A stretch of DNA of 64,000 nt from Polaromonas glacialis. GTDB taxonomy: Bacteria; Pseudomonadota; Gammaproteobacteria; Burkholderiales; Burkholderiaceae_C. A model generated the notes under the pieces. It saw only the letters and a program-made list of their open reading frames with translations, was not told the DNA's origin and did no database searches. The stretch is taken from the NCBI RefSeq assembly GCF_000709345.1, contig NZ_KL448323.1:144874-208873 (forward strand). Direction: 5' to 3'. Position numbers and translations under genes: made by a program. Shown here in pieces: positions 46,192-54,490 of the stretch (the stretch's first letter is position 1; every line of letters starts with the position of its first letter).

Positions 46192-48522
46192 TCAATACGT
46201 CAGGCCGAAGCCGAACTTGTACAGCGTGTCCTTTTCGGGATAGCCGGGCACGTCGGGCTGGTTGTCCACGATGGCTTTCGAGTTGTTGGCCAGGGCGAAC
46301 GGCAGCTTGCCCTGCGGCTTGAAGGCTGCGCCCGTTGCCAGGATCTTGCCGCTCAGCACATCGAGCAGCGCGGTGTTGCTCACGCCGAAGCCGGCCACGA
46401 TGGCGCCCGCGCTCTTCAGGCCGCTGGCATCGTCAAGCACATAGGGCTGGCGGAAATAGATGCTGAGCACGACTTTTTTCGGGTCGCCCACTTCCTGCAT
46501 GACCTTCTTGATGTCGGCCAGCGATGGCGAAATCTGCCACGACTGCGCGGCCGCCATCTCGGTGAACGACAGCATGCCGTTCTCCCACGGGAAGGAGCCA
46601 CCGAATCCCAGCCCGTTGTCCAGGCAGGCCTTGGTGGAATCCTCGACCGAGTAGTCCGCCTTGGCGACGCAGCGGTCGGTTGAACCCCAGGACTTGCCGG
46701 TGGCGGGGTTGATGCGGCCGCCGGTCGCCGGGTCATCGCTTTTATAGGTGCTGGTGTACTTGGTGGTGGTGCCCGGCACCAGCTTGTTGTTGGACACTTC
46801 CACCCGGATCACGGCGTAGTCGCTGCCGGCGGCGCTCGGGCGTCCCACGACGTCGCCATTGACGTCCGTCACGGTGGCGCCGCTGGCATTCTTGTTGGCC
46901 TCGCCGTCGGTCACGGTATAGCCGTATTTCTGCACATCGGCCTTGGCCAGGCCCATGGTGTAGACCTTGGCGCCGGCCTTGAGCGGCAGGGTCTTGCCGC
47001 CAGTCGCCTGGTCCTGGTTTTGCAGCAGGGCAATCGACTTGCGCTGAATGTCCATGCCGACTGCAAGATTGGCCGCGCTGCCGATAACGCCGCCGGCCTT
47101 GCTGGCATCGACGTAGGGGTTTTCAAACAGGCCGAGCTGGAATTGCTCTTTCAGCAGGCGTTTTGCCGCTTCGGTGACCCGGGCTTCGGTGACCAGGCCG
47201 GCCGTGACCAGGTCCATGATGGTCTTGTTGGTGCTGAAGCCCGACAGCGTTTCCGTGCCGCCATTGAGGGCTGCGGCGACGCGTTCCGCCACGGTTTTCT
47301 TTTCCAGACCCCAGGCACGGTCGTTGATGATGCCGGTGTCGGAATTCACATAGCCCTTGAAGCCGAGCTTGCCGCGCAGCAGGTCGGTGACCACCTGCTT
47401 GGAGAAGGCCATGCCGGTCTGGTCGTAGGTGACGCCTTCGTAGGTCACGTTGATCGGCACGCCGTAGTACGGCATGATCGCCGACACGCCGGCGTCCAGC
47501 GCAGACATGAAGGGCTTGAGGTGGTAGGCGAAATTGCCGCCCGGATACACCTGGTTCTTGCCATGGGCGTAGTGCGGATCGAAGCCGCCTTCCTGCGGGC
47601 CGCCGCCAGGGAAGTGCTTCAAGGTCAGCGCGACGGCAGAATTCGGGTTCACCGAAGTGCCATCCCTGACCGTGGGGCCCTGCAGGGTCTGCACCAGCGT
47701 CTTCATGATGCTGGCGTTCAGGTCGGCATCTTCGGTGAAGGTTTCATGCACCCGATACCAGCGCGGCTCGGTCGAGAGGTCGGCCATGTAGCCGTACATG
47801 CCGCGCAGGCCAATCGACTTCCACTCGTCGCCCATGACCGTGGCGAAGTTCTTGACCAGCGACATGTCGCCCGCGCCCAGCGAAGCCGAGGCCAGTCCGG
47901 CTTCCTTCGGGAACTCGGTGAACGCGCCGGCTGCCTCGCTGATGCCGAAGCGCGGGTCTTTTTCATAATGGTTGCGGGCGTTGGACTTGAACACCGCCGG
48001 AATGCCCAGGCGCGTGCCCTCGGTCATGGCCTGGACGGCGTTCGTGAACTTTGCCGCCTGCTCGGGCGTGACCTGTCCTGCCGTCGGTGTGGCCGTCACC
48101 ACGTTGCGAAACACAAAGCGGCTCATTTTTTGAGTATTGATGTAGTCGAACGCCGTTTGCGAAACCGCGCCGCCCGCATCCGAGTTCAGCGTGTTGATCA
48201 GCATCAGGCCGACTTTTTCCTCAAGCGTCATCTTGCCCACCAGGTCGTCAACACGCTGGTCAGTGGTGCGGCGCCAGTCTTCGTACTTGTCCAGCTGACC
48301 ATTGCCGTTCGAGTCCTTGAACTGCTTGCCTTCGACCGTGAGAACGCTCTTGACCTGCGCGCTGATCACCGGCTGGGCCAGGGTGTTGTCGATGCCGGTG
48401 TCAATGGCAACGCCATCCCCGTCGCCACCGCCGCATGCCGTGAGCATCAGCGCACCGATGAGCGCGCTGGCCGCCAGCGCGGTCGGCCTGGCGTGGAATT
48501 GTTTTTGCACGGTAGTTTTCAC
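46192..48522 (-). CDS. GH3-family beta-glucosidase-type lipoprotein
   Basis: A 776-residue glycoside hydrolase family 3 protein. A lipoprotein signal peptide has lipobox LTAC with Cys30, followed by GGGDGDG, so it is anchored in the envelope. DSNGNGQLDKYE at 70-81 fits a canonical EF-hand calcium loop. The GH3 barrel includes MTLEEKVGLMLINTL, TLKHFPGGGPQEGGFDPHYA, and the probable nucleophile Asp395 in GYVNSDTGI. The C-terminal alpha/beta sandwich has the final VPGYPEKDTLYKFGFGLTY. It probably releases glucose from oligosaccharides; the exact substrate is unknown. LacI-type operators and a regulator gene lie just upstream. Confidence 0.88.
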   Translation of the reverse strand: MKTTVQKQFHARPTALAASALIGALMLTACGGGDGDGVAIDTGIDNTLAQPVISAQVKSVLTVEGKQFKDSNGNGQLDKYEDWRRTTDQRVDDLVGKMTLEEKVGLMLINTLNSDAGGAVSQTAFDYINTQKMSRFVFRNVVTATPTAGQVTPEQAAKFTNAVQAMTEGTRLGIPAVFKSNARNHYEKDPRFGISEAAGAFTEFPKEAGLASASLGAGDMSLVKNFATVMGDEWKSIGLRGMYGYMADLSTEPRWYRVHETFTEDADLNASIMKTLVQTLQGPTVRDGTSVNPNSAVALTLKHFPGGGPQEGGFDPHYAHGKNQVYPGGNFAYHLKPFMSALDAGVSAIMPYYGVPINVTYEGVTYDQTGMAFSKQVVTDLLRGKLGFKGYVNSDTGIINDRAWGLEKKTVAERVAAALNGGTETLSGFSTNKTIMDLVTAGLVTEARVTEAAKRLLKEQFQLGLFENPYVDASKAGGVIGSAANLAVGMDIQRKSIALLQNQDQATGGKTLPLKAGAKVYTMGLAKADVQKYGYTVTDGEANKNASGATVTDVNGDVVGRPSAAGSDYAVIRVEVSNNKLVPGTTTKYTSTYKSDDPATGGRINPATGKSWGSTDRCVAKADYSVEDSTKACLDNGLGFGGSFPWENGMLSFTEMAAAQSWQISPSLADIKKVMQEVGDPKKVVLSIYFRQPYVLDDASGLKSAGAIVAGFGVSNTALLDVLSGKILATGAAFKPQGKLPFALANNSKAIVDNQPDVPGYPEKDTLYKFGFGLTY

Positions 48523-48602
48523 GTATGTCTCCTGTCGATTGTGTTTAAAAAAGGCCAGCTTCCCGGATGCATCCTGAAGCGCTTGTCAGCTTTTTCAGGT
48601 TA

Positions 48603-48618
48603 ATGTTATCGATAACAT
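48603..48618. promoter_or_regulatory. LacI-type operator O1 at the GH3 promoter
   Basis: ATGTTATCGATAACAT is a perfect 16-bp palindrome with the central CG typical of LacI/GalR-family sites. It lies 80 bp upstream of the GH3 start and immediately downstream of a candidate promoter, a position for repression. Confidence 0.8.
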
Positions 48619-48626
48619 TTCTGCAG

Positions 48627-48653
48627 AGAATAGCACTTGAAAAATAAGGACAA
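48627..48653 (-). promoter_or_regulatory. candidate promoter of the GH3 gene
   Basis: On the minus strand TTGTCC (48653-48648) and TATTCT (48632-48627) are 15 bp apart; TGC directly before TATTCT forms an extended -10. The expected transcription start falls at about 48620, at the edge of operator O1. Confidence 0.45.
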
Positions 48654-48784
48654 GCTGGGGTAAACCCGGAATTTCAGTAATTTAAAAGCTGAAATTGCAG
48701 CGTAATCTAAGAAACTGAAGAGAAATTTCGCCAAGATGCGCAGTTAGCTGTCAATCTCCCGCGTTCAAGTCGAAGCGGAAAATC

Positions 48785-48800
48785 TCTGTATCGATAACAT
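48785..48800. promoter_or_regulatory. second LacI-type half-conserved operator O2
   Basis: TCTGTATCGATAACAT matches O1 at 12 of 16 positions with a perfect right half. It lies about 182 bp from O1, between the LacI gene stop and the GH3 promoter, and could support DNA looping. Confidence 0.5.
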
Positions 48801-48866
48801 TTTAGAAAGGTGAGGGGCGTCGCTGGACCGCTTCGGATACGGCTCAAGCGCTTGAGCCGGTACCGC

Positions 48867-49865
48867 TCAGGCGCTGGCGCGCTCGATGATCTCGAAGCCG
48901 ATATCGACAATCGGCTGGCTGACGCTTCGCCCCTCGGCCCGGTCCACGATGTACTGCGCGGCGGTGCGGCCCATGCGCGTGCCGTCGATGCGCACGGTGG
49001 TCAGGGCCGGTTGCAGACTGGCGGCCAGTTCCAGGTCGCCAAAGCCCACCACACCCAGTTGCCCTGGCACGGCCAGAGCCCGGGTTTGTGCCTCGATCAG
49101 CACGCCCAGGGCCAGCATGTCGGAGCTGCAGAACACCGCGTCGGTCTGCGGATGCGCTTCCAGAATGGCCGCCAGCCCGGCGCGGCCCGATCCCAGGGTG
49201 GTCGGCGCGGGCACGAAGTGCGTGGGCGCCTCGTCCAGGCTAAGCGTGCGGCCCATGCGCTGGAAGCCTTCGATGCGCCGCAGCGCCCGCTCGTCGCCGG
49301 CGCTGATCAAGGCGGGGTGCCGGTAGCCCCGGCTGTGCAGATAGTGGCAGACCGACTGGCCGATCTGCTCATGCGAAAAGCCGACCAGCATGTCGATTGG
49401 CGTGGGCGTCAGGTCCCAGGTCTCGACCACCGGAATGCCGGACGCCAGCAACTGGCGCCGGCCTTCGGGCGAATGCATGATGCCGGTCAGCACGATGCCA
49501 TCGGGCCGGCGGCGGATGATGGCGTCCAGCAGCGCGTCCTCGCGCGATGCGTCGTAGCCGCTCTGGCCGATCATCAACTGGTAGCCCTGCGCGTCCAGCG
49601 CCTCGCTGAGCGCGCGGATGGTTTCCTGGAACACCGGCCCGACCAGCGTGGGCAGCACGGTCGCCACCAGTTTGGCCTTGGACGAACGCAGGCCGCGCGC
49701 CATGGCGTTGGGCACGTAGCCGGTGCGGGCCACGACTTCGCGCACCCGGGCCAGCACGTCCGGGGAAACTTTTTCGGGTTGGTTCAGGGTGCGCGAGACG
49801 GTCATGGCCGACACGCCGGCCAGCCGGGCAACATCGTGGACCGTGAAGCCCTGTGGCTTTTTCAT
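48867..49865 (-). CDS. LacI family transcriptional regulator
   Basis: A 332-residue repressor with the N-terminal LacI helix-turn-helix (FTVHDVARLAGVSAMTVSRT, residues 7-26) and hinge (NAMARGLRSS), followed by a periplasmic-binding-protein-like effector domain (LVATVLPTLVGPVF onward; FCSSDMLALGVLIEAQ). It resembles the GntR/gluconate-utilisation branch. Directly downstream on the same strand are two palindromic operators and the GH3 gene, which is then its most likely target; gudD may follow. The ligand is unknown, probably a sugar or sugar acid. Confidence 0.9.
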   Translation of the reverse strand: MKKPQGFTVHDVARLAGVSAMTVSRTLNQPEKVSPDVLARVREVVARTGYVPNAMARGLRSSKAKLVATVLPTLVGPVFQETIRALSEALDAQGYQLMIGQSGYDASREDALLDAIIRRRPDGIVLTGIMHSPEGRRQLLASGIPVVETWDLTPTPIDMLVGFSHEQIGQSVCHYLHSRGYRHPALISAGDERALRRIEGFQRMGRTLSLDEAPTHFVPAPTTLGSGRAGLAAILEAHPQTDAVFCSSDMLALGVLIEAQTRALAVPGQLGVVGFGDLELAASLQPALTTVRIDGTRMGRTAAQYIVDRAEGRSVSQPIVDIGFEIIERASA

Positions 49866-49930
49866 GGGGAAGGGGGAGTAAGAGGAGCGGCGCCGGAATG
49901 GCCAGCGTCGATGATACCGGCAGCCCGTCC

Positions 49931-50710
49931 TTACATGGGCGTGAACTGCCCGACCGCCAGCCCCAGGCATTCGCGCAGCACCTGCCGCGAAGCCAGCAGC
50001 CCTTGCGCCGAAGGCAGCCATTGCAGCAGCCGGCTTTCGACGGGCCGCGTGAAGCCCATCGGCGCGGGCGTCACGACAAAGCCGGCGCGCTCAAAAGCGG
50101 CCACCGAGCGCGGCATGTGCCAGGCATCGGTGACCAGCGCAATGCGCTGCACGCCTTCGCGCATCAGCACCGGCGCGACCAGGCGCGCATTGCTTGAGGT
50201 GTCGCGCGATACGGCTTCGCTCCAGCGCAGCGCAAAGCCAAAGTCCTGCTGCGCCACGCGCGCGGCCACTTCGGCCTCCGACACCGCCTGCAGGCCGTCG
50301 GCGGCCCAGCCGATGCCGCCGCTGAAGGCCACTGGGAGGCTTGAGCGGCGCGCCAGCCAGATGCCGTAGCGCAGCCGGGCCGCAGTGACAGCGGAAGGCT
50401 GGGGCGCGCCGCCGTATTCGGGTGCGTCCGGCAGCACGCTGCCGCCAAGAATGACGATGGCCTGAATCTGGCCGGTCTTGAGCTGCGCGGCCGTGGCCGC
50501 CTCAAACTGCGGCAGCGCATGGCGCGCCAGCCACACCGCCGTGCCGTGGCAGCTGAGCAGCCACAGCGCTGCCAGCGACAGCGCGGCCAGCGCCAGGCCG
50601 CCGCGTTGTCTGCGCCAGGCCAGCAGCACGCCGAGCAGCGCCAGCAGCAGCGGCGCCAGCGGCGGCATCGCCAGGCTGGTCAGCAGCGGCTTGAGAAAGC
50701 CCAGTTCCAT
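49931..50710 (-). CDS. YdcF/ElyC-SanA family membrane protein (DUF218)
   Basis: A 259-residue protein with two N-terminal membrane helices (about 10-28 and 38-53) and a DUF218 domain: AIVILGGSVLPDAPEYGGA at about 84-102, VTAARLRYGIWLARRSSLPV, FSGG, and VTDAWHMPRSVAAFERAGF. E. coli relatives (ElyC, SanA, YdcF) act in envelope integrity; the reaction is not established. It lies upstream of lacI on the same strand with a 65-bp gap and downstream of a repeat copy. Confidence 0.88.
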   Translation of the reverse strand: MELGFLKPLLTSLAMPPLAPLLLALLGVLLAWRRQRGGLALAALSLAALWLLSCHGTAVWLARHALPQFEAATAAQLKTGQIQAIVILGGSVLPDAPEYGGAPQPSAVTAARLRYGIWLARRSSLPVAFSGGIGWAADGLQAVSEAEVAARVAQQDFGFALRWSEAVSRDTSSNARLVAPVLMREGVQRIALVTDAWHMPRSVAAFERAGFVVTPAPMGFTRPVESRLLQWLPSAQGLLASRQVLRECLGLAVGQFTPM

Positions 50711-50770
50711 CGATAGCTATGAAAGTAATAGCTACTTATGCAGGCGGAACCTGCGCAAAAGGCATAAATG
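50711..50770. repeat. AT-rich palindromic repeat, intergenic copy (ydcF/gcdH)
   Basis: CGATAGCTATGAAAGTAATA, then GCTACTTATGCAGGCGGAAC and CTGCGCAAAAGGCATAAATG: the family in reverse orientation. It fills nearly the whole 61-bp gap between the two genes. Confidence 0.8.
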
Positions 50771-50771
50771 A

Positions 50772-51968
50772 TCAATAAAAAGCCTGCAGGCCGGTCTGCG
50801 CACGGCCCAGGATCAAGGCATGCACGTCGTGCGTGCCTTCATAGGTGTTGACGGTTTCCAGGTTGATCATGTGGCGGATCACATGGTATTCGTCATGGAT
50901 GCCGTTGCCGCCGTGCATGTCGCGCGCCATGCGGGCAATGTCGAGCGACTTGCCGCAGGAATTGCGCTTGATCAGCGAGATCATCTCGGGCACGGCACGG
51001 TCTTCGTCCATCAGCCGGCCGACACGCAGGCAGGCTTGCAGGCCCAGCGTGATTTCGGTCTGCATGTCGGCCAGCTTTTTCTGGATCAGCTGGGTTTGTG
51101 CCAGCGGACGGCCGAACTGGATGCGGTCCAGCGTGTAGTTGCGGGCGCGGAACCAGCAGTCTTCGGCCGCGCCCAGGGCGCCCCAGGCAATGCCGAAGCG
51201 CGCCTTGTTCAGGCAGCCGAACGGGCCTTTCAGGCCGGACACGTTGGGCAGCAGGTTTTCCGCCGGGACGAACACACCGTCCATCACGATCTCGCCGGTG
51301 ATGCTGGCGCGCAGGCTCATCTTGCCTTCGATCTTGGGCGCGCTCAGGCCCTTCATGCCTTTTTCGAGCACGAAGCCATGGATTGCCTCCTGGCCGCCGA
51401 CCTTGCCGTCTTCGTCTTCAAGCTTGGCCCAGACCACGAACACGTCGGCGATCGGGCTGTTGGTGATCCACATCTTGGCGCCGTTCAGGATGAAGCCGCC
51501 ATCGACCGGCTTGGCGCGCGTCAGCATGCTGGCCGGGTCGGAGCCGTGGTTCGGCTCGGTCAGGCCGAAGCAGCCGACCCATTCGCCGGTCGCCAGCTTG
51601 GGCAGGTACTTCTGCTTTTGCGCTTCATTGCCATAGGCGTTGATCGGGTGCATGACCAAGGACGACTGCACGCTGATGGCGCTGCGGTAGCCGCTGTCCA
51701 CGCGCTCGACTTCGCGCGCCACCAGGCCGTAGCTGACGTAGTTCAGGCCGGCGCAGCCGTAGCCTTCAATGGTCGAGCCCAGAAAGCCCATTTCGCCCGC
51801 CTCGTTCATGATCTCGCGGTCGAATTTTTCATGGCGCGCGGCCATCAGCACGCGCGGCTGGAGCTTTTCCTGGCAGAAGGCATTGGCCGCCTCCTGCACC
51901 GCGCGCTCGTCGTCGGTGAGCTGCTCGGACAGAAAAAACGGGTCTTCCCAGTTGAATTTGGTTTTCAT
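50772..51968 (-). CDS. gcdH: glutaryl-CoA dehydrogenase
   Basis: A 398-residue FAD-dependent acyl-CoA dehydrogenase that oxidises and decarboxylates glutaryl-CoA to crotonyl-CoA in lysine, tryptophan or aromatic-acid breakdown. [12 protein letters not shown] and [18 protein letters not shown] are the flavin-binding signatures; [20 protein letters not shown] and the catalytic Glu in [12 protein letters not shown] (about residue 377) fit GCDH. The Arg-containing [20 protein letters not shown] region, which binds the glutaryl carboxylate, is present. Divergent from a LysR gene that probably controls it. Confidence 0.93.
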   Translation of the reverse strand: MKTKFNWEDPFFLSEQLTDDERAVQEAANAFCQEKLQPRVLMAARHEKFDREIMNEAGEMGFLGSTIEGYGCAGLNYVSYGLVAREVERVDSGYRSAISVQSSLVMHPINAYGNEAQKQKYLPKLATGEWVGCFGLTEPNHGSDPASMLTRAKPVDGGFILNGAKMWITNSPIADVFVVWAKLEDEDGKVGGQEAIHGFVLEKGMKGLSAPKIEGKMSLRASITGEIVMDGVFVPAENLLPNVSGLKGPFGCLNKARFGIAWGALGAAEDCWFRARNYTLDRIQFGRPLAQTQLIQKKLADMQTEITLGLQACLRVGRLMDEDRAVPEMISLIKRNSCGKSLDIARMARDMHGGNGIHDEYHVIRHMINLETVNTYEGTHDVHALILGRAQTGLQAFY

Positions 51969-52079
51969 GGTGCGGTCCTTGAAGGTCGGTGGGGCGGGTG
52001 AGTAGTGATTTGAATGGGGCGTGGGCAAAGTGTAGGGAATGAGTTCGTGCCTGTCACGCGCCTGCATTGTTAGGCCATC

Positions 52080-52134
52080 ATGAATACTTGTCCAATATCA
52101 ATTAGCAATGCAACGATATATTATTTGTATTCAT
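52080..52134. promoter_or_regulatory. inverted repeat in the gcdH/lysR divergent control region
   Basis: ATGAATAC (52080-52087) and GTATTCAT (52127-52134) are perfect 8-bp inverted arms 39 bp apart in an AT-rich stretch. The second arm overlaps the lysR start codon. It is a plausible two-site LysR target region, which would couple autoregulation with gcdH control. Confidence 0.45.
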
Positions 52135-53026
52135 GGAATTCCGACACCTGCGCTACTTTCTGGTTCTCGCCGAAGAACTGCACTTTGGCCGGGCTGCGCG
52201 CCGGCTGTCCATTTCGCAGCCGCCGCTGTCGCTCAACATCCAGCAGCTCGAAGCGTCGGTCGGCGCGCGCCTGTTCACGCGCAGCAGCAAATCTGTCGCG
52301 CTGACCGCCGCCGGCCTGGCCTTTGTGCCGGCCGCGCGGGCGCTGCTCGACCAGGCGGCGCAGGCGGCCCGCCATGCGCGGGACGTGGGGCAGGGCATGG
52401 CCGGCAGCCTGGCGATCGGCTTTGCCGGCACCATGCTCTACAGCGGCCTGCCCGGCATCCTGGAGCGTTTCCAGGCGCAGCATCCGCTGCTGCGGCTGAT
52501 GCTGAAGGAACTCAGTTCGAGCGAGCAACTGGTCGAACTGGCGCATGACCGGCTCGACATCGGCTTTGTCCACACCACCCGCGTGCCGCCCGAGCTGTCG
52601 CAGATCCTGGTGTTCAGCCAGGCGCTGGTCGGCTGCCTCCCGGCGGGCCACCGGCTGGCGCAGCAGGCCACGCTGTCGCTCAGGGCGCTGCAGGGCGAGC
52701 CCTTTGCCGTGGTGTCGCGCGCGGTGTCGCCTGACTACCATGAGCGCATCCTCGGCATTTGTACTGATGCTGGCTTTCACCCCGAGATTCGTTTTGAACT
52801 GCGCCACTGGCTGAGCGTGGTGTCGCTGGTGTCGCAGGGCATGGGCGTTGCCTTGGTGCCGGCGGCATTGAGCCGCTCGGCCATGGCGGGAACGGTTTTC
52901 GTGCCGCTGGACCGCACCACCACGCCCTACGACACGCATTGCCTGTGGAAAACCGCCCGCGACAATCCCGCGCTGGCGTCCTTCGTGAAAGCCGTGCGCG
53001 ATGCAAGCGCGCAGCCAAGCGGCTAA
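52133..53026 (+). CDS. LysR family transcriptional regulator
   Basis: A 297-residue LysR-type regulator with N-terminal winged HTH (MEFRHLRYFLVLAEELHFGR, then LSISQPPLSLNIQQLEASVG) and an effector-binding domain from about residue 90 (GSLAIGFAGTMLYSGLPGIL). The HTH and the start of the effector domain resemble the BenM/CatM-like group. Divergent from gcdH with 164 bp between starts, so gcdH is its likely target. msrA follows 31 bp downstream. Confidence 0.9.
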   Translation: MEFRHLRYFLVLAEELHFGRAARRLSISQPPLSLNIQQLEASVGARLFTRSSKSVALTAAGLAFVPAARALLDQAAQAARHARDVGQGMAGSLAIGFAGTMLYSGLPGILERFQAQHPLLRLMLKELSSSEQLVELAHDRLDIGFVHTTRVPPELSQILVFSQALVGCLPAGHRLAQQATLSLRALQGEPFAVVSRAVSPDYHERILGICTDAGFHPEIRFELRHWLSVVSLVSQGMGVALVPAALSRSAMAGTVFVPLDRTTTPYDTHCLWKTARDNPALASFVKAVRDASAQPSG

Positions 53027-53057
53027 AGTGGCCGTTCAGCAAAAGGAAACCATTCTT

Positions 53058-53597
53058 ATGAGCGAATCACAAACCATCACCCTGGGCGGCGGCTGCTTCT
53101 GGTGTACCGAGGCGGTTTACGTCAAGGTGCGCGGCGTGCTTGACGTCGAATCAGGCTACAGCAACGGCCAGGCGGCCCGGCCCAGCTATGAGGAAGTCTG
53201 CACCGGCCGCACCGGCTGCAACGAGGTCGTGAAGCTGACGTACGACCCGGCGCAGATCACGCTGCGCGAAATCCTTGAAATCTTCTTCGTCATCCACGAC
53301 CCGACCAGCCTGAACCGCCAGGGCAACGACGCCGGCACGCAATACCGCAGCGGCATCTATTTTGAGACGCCCGAGCAGAAAACGGTGGCCGACGACTTCA
53401 TCCGCGAAGCTAGCCAGGACAAGACCTTTGGCAAGCCCATCGTCACCGAAGTGCTGCCGCTGGCGAATTACTGGCCGGCGGAAAGCTACCACCAGGACTA
53501 TTTTGAGAACAACCCGAACCAGGGCTACTGCGCTTTTGTCGTCGGGCCGAAGGTCGAGAAGTTCCGCAAGACGTTTGCGTCGCGGGTCAGGGATTGA
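53058..53597 (+). CDS. msrA: peptide-methionine (S)-S-oxide reductase
   Basis: MsrA repairs methionine S-sulfoxide in proteins. The 179-residue protein has the catalytic GCFWC at 12-16 (Cys13), then GVLDVESGYSNGQAARPSYEE, and NDAGTQYRSGIYF with YHQDYF near the C terminus. There is no fused MsrB. The ATG at 53058 has AAAGGAAA upstream; the longer ORF overlaps lysR. Confidence 0.95.
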   Translation: MSESQTITLGGGCFWCTEAVYVKVRGVLDVESGYSNGQAARPSYEEVCTGRTGCNEVVKLTYDPAQITLREILEIFFVIHDPTSLNRQGNDAGTQYRSGIYFETPEQKTVADDFIREASQDKTFGKPIVTEVLPLANYWPAESYHQDYFENNPNQGYCAFVVGPKVEKFRKTFASRVRD

Positions 53598-53611
53598 GCC
53601 GGTTTTTCAAA

Positions 53612-53668
53612 CAAAAAAGGCCTTTTGCGCAAGCTGCATATGCGCAAGCTGCTATTAAAATTGAAGTG
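53612..53668. repeat. AT-rich palindromic repeat, intergenic copy (msrA/hepT)
   Basis: AAAAAAGGCCTTTTGCGCAA, then GCTGCATATGCGCAAGCTGC and TATTAAAATTGAAGTGGC. It lies between msrA and the toxin-antitoxin pair, directly upstream of the hepT ribosome binding site. Confidence 0.75.
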
Positions 53669-53699
53669 GCTGACGAAGAAGAAATGAAGGAGAAATGGC

Positions 53700-54128
53700 A
53701 TGAACCCGATTCCCGGAGAGTCGCCACTCGACATCCGCTGGCAGCAGCGCTTTTCCAATTACCAAAAAGCCCTGGCGCAACTGAACAGGTTCGCCGCCCG
53801 CACGGACCTCAATGAACTGGAAGAGCAGGGTCTGATTCAGTGTTTTGAATACACCCACGAACTGGCGTGGAAAACCCTCAAGGATTTTTTGGAGAACAGC
53901 GGAAACACCGGGATTTTTGGCTCGAAAGACGCCACGCGCGAAGCCTTCAAGCTCGGCTTGCTCGAAGACGGCGAAGGCTGGATGGTGATGATCCAGGACC
54001 GCAACAAGACCAGCCATACCTACAACCCTCAAACCGCCAAGGCCATCGTTGGAAACATCACCCAGCGGTTTCATGCCCTGTTCGTGGCGCTGGAGAAAAA
54101 ACTGCAGAGCCTGCGACATGGCGCTTGA
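53700..54128 (+). CDS. hepT: HepT-like HEPN toxin (nucleotidyltransferase substrate-binding protein, HI0074 family)
   Basis: A 142-residue helical protein of the HI0074/HEPN family. The HEPN RNase motif R-x4-H-x-Y is visible as RNKTSHTY at 101-108. FEYTHELAWKTLKDFLE at 49-65 is the other conserved family segment. It pairs with the nucleotidyltransferase encoded next, whose start overlaps it by 11 bp. In studied pairs the nucleotidyltransferase adenylylates the HEPN tyrosine and silences the toxin. AAGGAGAA lies just before the ATG. Confidence 0.9.
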   Translation: MNPIPGESPLDIRWQQRFSNYQKALAQLNRFAARTDLNELEEQGLIQCFEYTHELAWKTLKDFLENSGNTGIFGSKDATREAFKLGLLEDGEGWMVMIQDRNKTSHTYNPQTAKAIVGNITQRFHALFVALEKKLQSLRHGA

Positions 54129-54489
54129 TTCGCTCAGCGCGCAGAGCGGCCTGAGCCCCGCCACGCTGGAAAAGATCATCACGGTGCTGGCGCGGTGCCC
54201 GGCGCTGGAAAAGGCGGTGCTGTATGGTTCTCGCGCCAAGGGCAATCACCGGCCAGGCTCGGATATTGACCTGAGCCTGTTTGGCGACACATTAAGCCAC
54301 GCGCATCTGGGGCAGATCGAGTCGCAACTCGATGACTTGATGCTGCCTTATTCCTTTGACATTTCCCTGTTCAGTCAAATTGACAACCCGGATTTAACCG
54401 AACATATCCAGCGGGTGGGCCTAGTGTTTTATGAGAAAAGCAGCTTGGCCGAAAACCTGGGAAAAACTCAAAAACAGGCAAGCGTCTGA
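54118..54489 (+). CDS. mntA: MntA-like minimal nucleotidyltransferase antitoxin
   Basis: A 123-residue minimal nucleotidyltransferase with the GS-x10-D-x-D signature intact: GSRAKGNHRPGSDIDLS at 37-53, with metal-binding Asp49 and Asp51. The C-terminal part has FDISLFSQIDNPDLTEHIQR. The start at 54118 overlaps the hepT gene by 11 bp, typical of these two-gene modules. It is the likely antitoxin that AMPylates HepT. Confidence 0.9.
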   Translation: MALDSLSAQSGLSPATLEKIITVLARCPALEKAVLYGSRAKGNHRPGSDIDLSLFGDTLSHAHLGQIESQLDDLMLPYSFDISLFSQIDNPDLTEHIQRVGLVFYEKSSLAENLGKTQKQASV

Positions 54490-54490
54490 A

